Below are positions 60,670 to 64,000 of a stretch of 64,000 nt of DNA, piece after piece. Below the pieces are notes generated by a model. The model did no database searches. It saw only the letters and a program-made list of their open reading frames with translations, and was not told the DNA's origin. The stretch's first letter is position 1. Each line of letters opens with the position of its first letter. This stretch comes from Vitis vinifera (taxonomy: Eukaryota; Streptophyta; Magnoliopsida; Vitales; Vitaceae), in the NCBI RefSeq assembly GCF_030704535.1, contig NC_081811.1, positions 4,753,001 to 4,817,000 on the forward strand. The letters are read 5' to 3'. The position numbers and the translations under genes were made by a program.

Positions 60670-63100
60670 TAGGTTTTCTTTGGCTACGTACCTTCTTTCC
60701 TACCTCAGCTGAACTTGAACTTTTCCCTGAGGTGTGCCATGGATTTTATTTTATTTTTATTATAATTTTGGAATGGGCTTTAATTTTTAGTTAAAGTCGA
60801 AACCAAAAAATTATTCTAAACAAGCCATTTATGGAAAAAAGCTTCAAATAATTTAGAAAGAACTTTAATTCTCCATGATCACCAAACACAGAGAGAGAAA
60901 ATGAAAGCACTGACCTGACCTGAGGAGAGAGATGAGAGATTGTAGTCGGCTAGAAGAAGAGAAGCGAAGGACCGGATTTCTATTTAGTTCGGCGGGAGGG
61001 CTGGGGATTTTGGGTATTTCATCTTTTCCGTTTGGTGTAACTTCCTACAGAATATACGTTTTTGTTAAATAAAAAATTCTAAATAAGGTTCCCACTTCCC
61101 ACTTCCTATAGAAAAATAAAAAATTCGATTACTTGTACTGTTGGTTTATATGATTATGTCATTCATGTCTATCCAGTTTCATTCTTTATGTTTTGTTGGA
61201 TATCTATCCTTTAATATATCTAAATAATGGAGATTGAAAATCGGATATTTTGTTGGGATATTTTTTTATTTTTAAAAATAAAATATAATGATAAATTTTA
61301 TATGAAAAAAATAATTTTTTTTATAAAAGTATAAATTTATCTTGTATCTTTAAAATAAAATTAAAATTATTTTCTTTTCATTGTCAATAAATAAGTATTT
61401 TTATATTTGTAAACTTCCTATTTTATGTCCGATGATTGCAATTCAATAATATCTTCTTTTATTTAAGAGTGTCAAGATAGAAGATTTTTTTATTTATTAT
61501 TATTCTAATGTCATTTTTATTTTTTTATTAGGAAGCTTTCTAATGACAACCCCACAAAGAAATTAGAATAAAGATTTGATGATGATTATGCTTTTAAGAT
61601 ATTATTTTTAAATTATAATTAATATTCTAATATATTTTTTAATTCATAAATAGGACAGTTAAGATTTATTTATTTTATTAAACGGTTGTAAGGATCTCTT
61701 TTTCATTTTGAGTAGATATTACCTATTTTGAGCCCAATAAACCCTCATGACTTTAAAGTATGTCTACACAATTCAAAATATAGGTTTGAAAAACTTCTTT
61801 AATCAATTTTTTTTTATTATATGATATTATAATCATTTTCAAAAAATACAATGTAACAATCATGGAATACACTAAGAATGTTGTATTGATATGGAAGGAA
61901 GGGGATTATTAATTTGGTAAGGCTATCTATTCTATTGATGATACAAGTTGGGGAATTATTTGCTTTATACTAACCAACATTTTACTTAATTCCTTTTATA
62001 ATTAAAGGATCAAATCAAGGCGGTGTCAAAAGGGATGATGAATATTACACATTGTTCGGAGGTCTTGCCTTAATGATACTTTGTAGTGTGATTTAAAAAT
62101 AATTTTTTATTTTTTAAAATAAAAAATTATTTTTAAAAGTATATAATTAGAATTTTTTTTTATAAATATTTAAAATCTAAAAAAAATATATGTTCCACAT
62201 ATTTTCATAAACTTATTTTTAAATTAAAAAATAAAAATAATTTTTAAAAATAAATTTCAAATACGCGGGAAAATTCTAAACAATAATTTTTTTTTTATTA
62301 TAATTTTTTATTTTAATAAATAAATGTTGTTGGCAACGTTAAAAAAAGACCAAGACCGATCTTTCTTAACCATAAGATTAAAGATTGAGTGAAGTCATCA
62401 CGTCAACATCACAATTTTTTTAAATGATTTTCTTCCTTCTTAGTCCAACCGCCTTTCCTTCGTAGGCCATTGAGACAAGAAAAGATAGAAAAAGAAAAAA
62501 AAAAAATCTAAACCAAGAAAAAAAACAACCAATGAATTGAAAAAATATCTTGTTACATGTTAAATATAAAAATTATTCTTTTTTTACCATATTGAATTTA
62601 AAATTATGAAATATAAATTCATTAAAAAATATGTATGTTAAATGCTTATCTAGTAAAAAATATTTGTCATGAATAAAAATTTGTAACAAGATTTTGTAGA
62701 AATTATTCATTTAAAATTGATATTGTGATTAAATTGATTTTTTATTATGAATATAAGATTTATACTAAAATCTTATGAATTTTTTTTTGCCATAAATATA
62801 TTATGTGGTTAAACATGATTTTTTTACCATAAATAAAAATTTTATCACTAAAAGAACTTTTTTTTTATATAAAAAAAAAAAAATCATCACAAAAGTCTAT
62901 TTTTTGTCATAAAATACTATTCATGCCAAAAAATACTGTAGCAAATGAGAAATTTCTTGTAAGGGAAAAAATATTTTTTGCAACCGGATGAATCAATATG
63001 TGGAGAAATCACTTTTGGAAACAAATATAAAATTTCAAACACAAGCAAACGTAACATTAAAATTAATCTCTAAAGATGGTATGATGTCACCATAGTAAAT
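60670..63100. other. AT-rich intergenic region
   Basis: No gene is visible. The segment 62540-62960 has a series of tttttaccat/ataaa phrases that suggests a degraded non-coding element. Confidence 0.5.
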
Positions 63101-63107
63101 GCATTAT

Positions 63108-63320
63108 GTAATAATTTTTTTACGAATTTATTGAGTAGAAGACATGTTTTTAGATGAAGATAAAGTAAAATATATATGTTAAATTCCTTAAAAAATATAA
63201 AGTAAAATATATACATGTTTTTATGTAATAATTTTTTTACGAATTTATTGAGTAGAAGACATGCTTATCTAGTAAAAATATATATGTTAAATTCATTAAA
63301 AAATATAAAGTAAAATTTAG
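63108..63320 (+). repeat. Tandem direct repeat, 117-bp spacing
   Basis: Two copies of a block that starts gtaataatttttttacgaat and contains tgagtagaagacatg begin at 63108 and 63225. The second copy lacks part of the middle. Both end in aaaatataaagtaaaat. Confidence 0.8.
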
Positions 63321-64000
63321 TTATCACTTGATACTTTAAAGGGACAATTGTGTTTTGGACCTAGTTGGACAAAAAAATTAAGCTTTAGTGTTCATTATTT
63401 AACCCCAAAACCTAAAGGAAGTGTGAAAATTGAGAAGAAGGATATTGATTTTTTATCTTCCCAAAAATGACTTTTACTGATTATGAAAAAAAAAAGAGTA
63501 GAAAAAGATTAATTTAAATTTTATTCCTTTTGCAAACCTTAATAAAATTTAATATAATTTAGTGATTTGGAAAAAAATACACTATTTTCCAAAATAAAAA
63601 AAAAATTATTATTATTTAAAAATCAAACATCTTGGAAAATATATATTTTTAAAATTCTGTATATAAAAAATAACTAAAAATATGTCAAATTTATTTTTTT
63701 TAAATGATATATTTTTATAATATATATATTTTAAAATTAGTTTTCTAAAAATAATAAATTTTCAGAATAATTATTAAAAAAAATTAAGATAAAAAAGTTT
63801 CTCAAACATTATGATAGAAAATAGTTTTGAAGGGTATATTAGTCTCTTCATATTTTATATTCTCCCCATCAATTATGCAACTTTTATAAGCCAAATCTTA
63901 ATTTTTGGGTCCAACTGGGTCTAAAAGACAAATGTTCCTACTTTAAATACAATAAGAATTATTTATCATATATAAAATCAAAATTATTTTTTAATTTGCT
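63321..64000. other. AT-rich intergenic end of window
   Basis: I see nothing but A/T-rich non-coding sequence. Confidence 0.5.

Overview
This window is plant nuclear DNA, most likely from a woody eudicot; grapevine (Vitis) is my best guess, but that is an inference from gene style and repeat make-up, not something the sequence proves. The evidence for a plant genome is GT-AG introns in most genes, very AT-rich non-coding DNA, plant-only gene families (gibberellin 2-oxidase, R2R3-MYB, galactinol synthase, ECHIDNA) and Copia/Gypsy, hAT-like, PIF-like and L1-like debris. I built the gene models by hand from splice sites. Each spliced model below stays in frame across all its exons and ends at a stop codon.

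Layout: (1) 1-2.6 kb, AT-rich intergenic DNA. (2) 2.70-4.91 kb (+), an intact three-exon gibberellin 2-oxidase. (3) 6.42-8.33 kb (-), a five-exon pectinesterase without pro-region. (4) 8.4-16.6 kb, intergenic, with an old pair of about 550-bp direct repeats at 10.0 and 12.2 kb. (5) 16.60-17.64 kb (-), a three-exon R2R3-MYB of the MYB108 type. (6) 17.7-29.1 kb, a long gene-poor stretch with MITE-like elements. (7) 29.10-37.98 kb (-), an ECHIDNA/TVP23 gene of six small exons. Its 6.1-kb fourth intron holds an antisense, decayed Copia element. That element is itself interrupted by an insert carrying a perfect 255-bp inverted repeat, and by two tiny poly-A retroinsertions. (8) 38.4-40.5 kb, a cluster of small DNA transposons. 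(9) 40.90-53.12 kb, a tandem duplication of about 6.1 kb with poly-T tracts at its joints; each unit carries one galactinol synthase gene and one hAT-like MITE. (10) 53.28-53.83 kb and 60.10-60.66 kb (+), two paralogous single-exon invertase/pectin methylesterase inhibitor-like genes. Between them lie a solo LTR of about 2.5 kb nested inside a PIF-like MITE, and an array of palindromes with about 55-bp spacing (58.1-59.0 kb). (11) 60.7-64 kb, AT-rich intergenic DNA.

There is no operon logic here. Several products nevertheless touch the cell wall: pectinesterase, two inhibitor-like proteins, and ECHIDNA, which is needed for secretion of wall polysaccharides. The galactinol synthase pair carries heat-shock-type and ABA-type promoter motifs typical of stress-induced raffinose synthesis. 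The most unusual structures are the perfect long inverted repeat in the ECHIDNA intron, the regularly spaced palindrome array upstream of the second inhibitor gene, and the young galactinol synthase duplication in which one copy is accumulating amino-acid changes.
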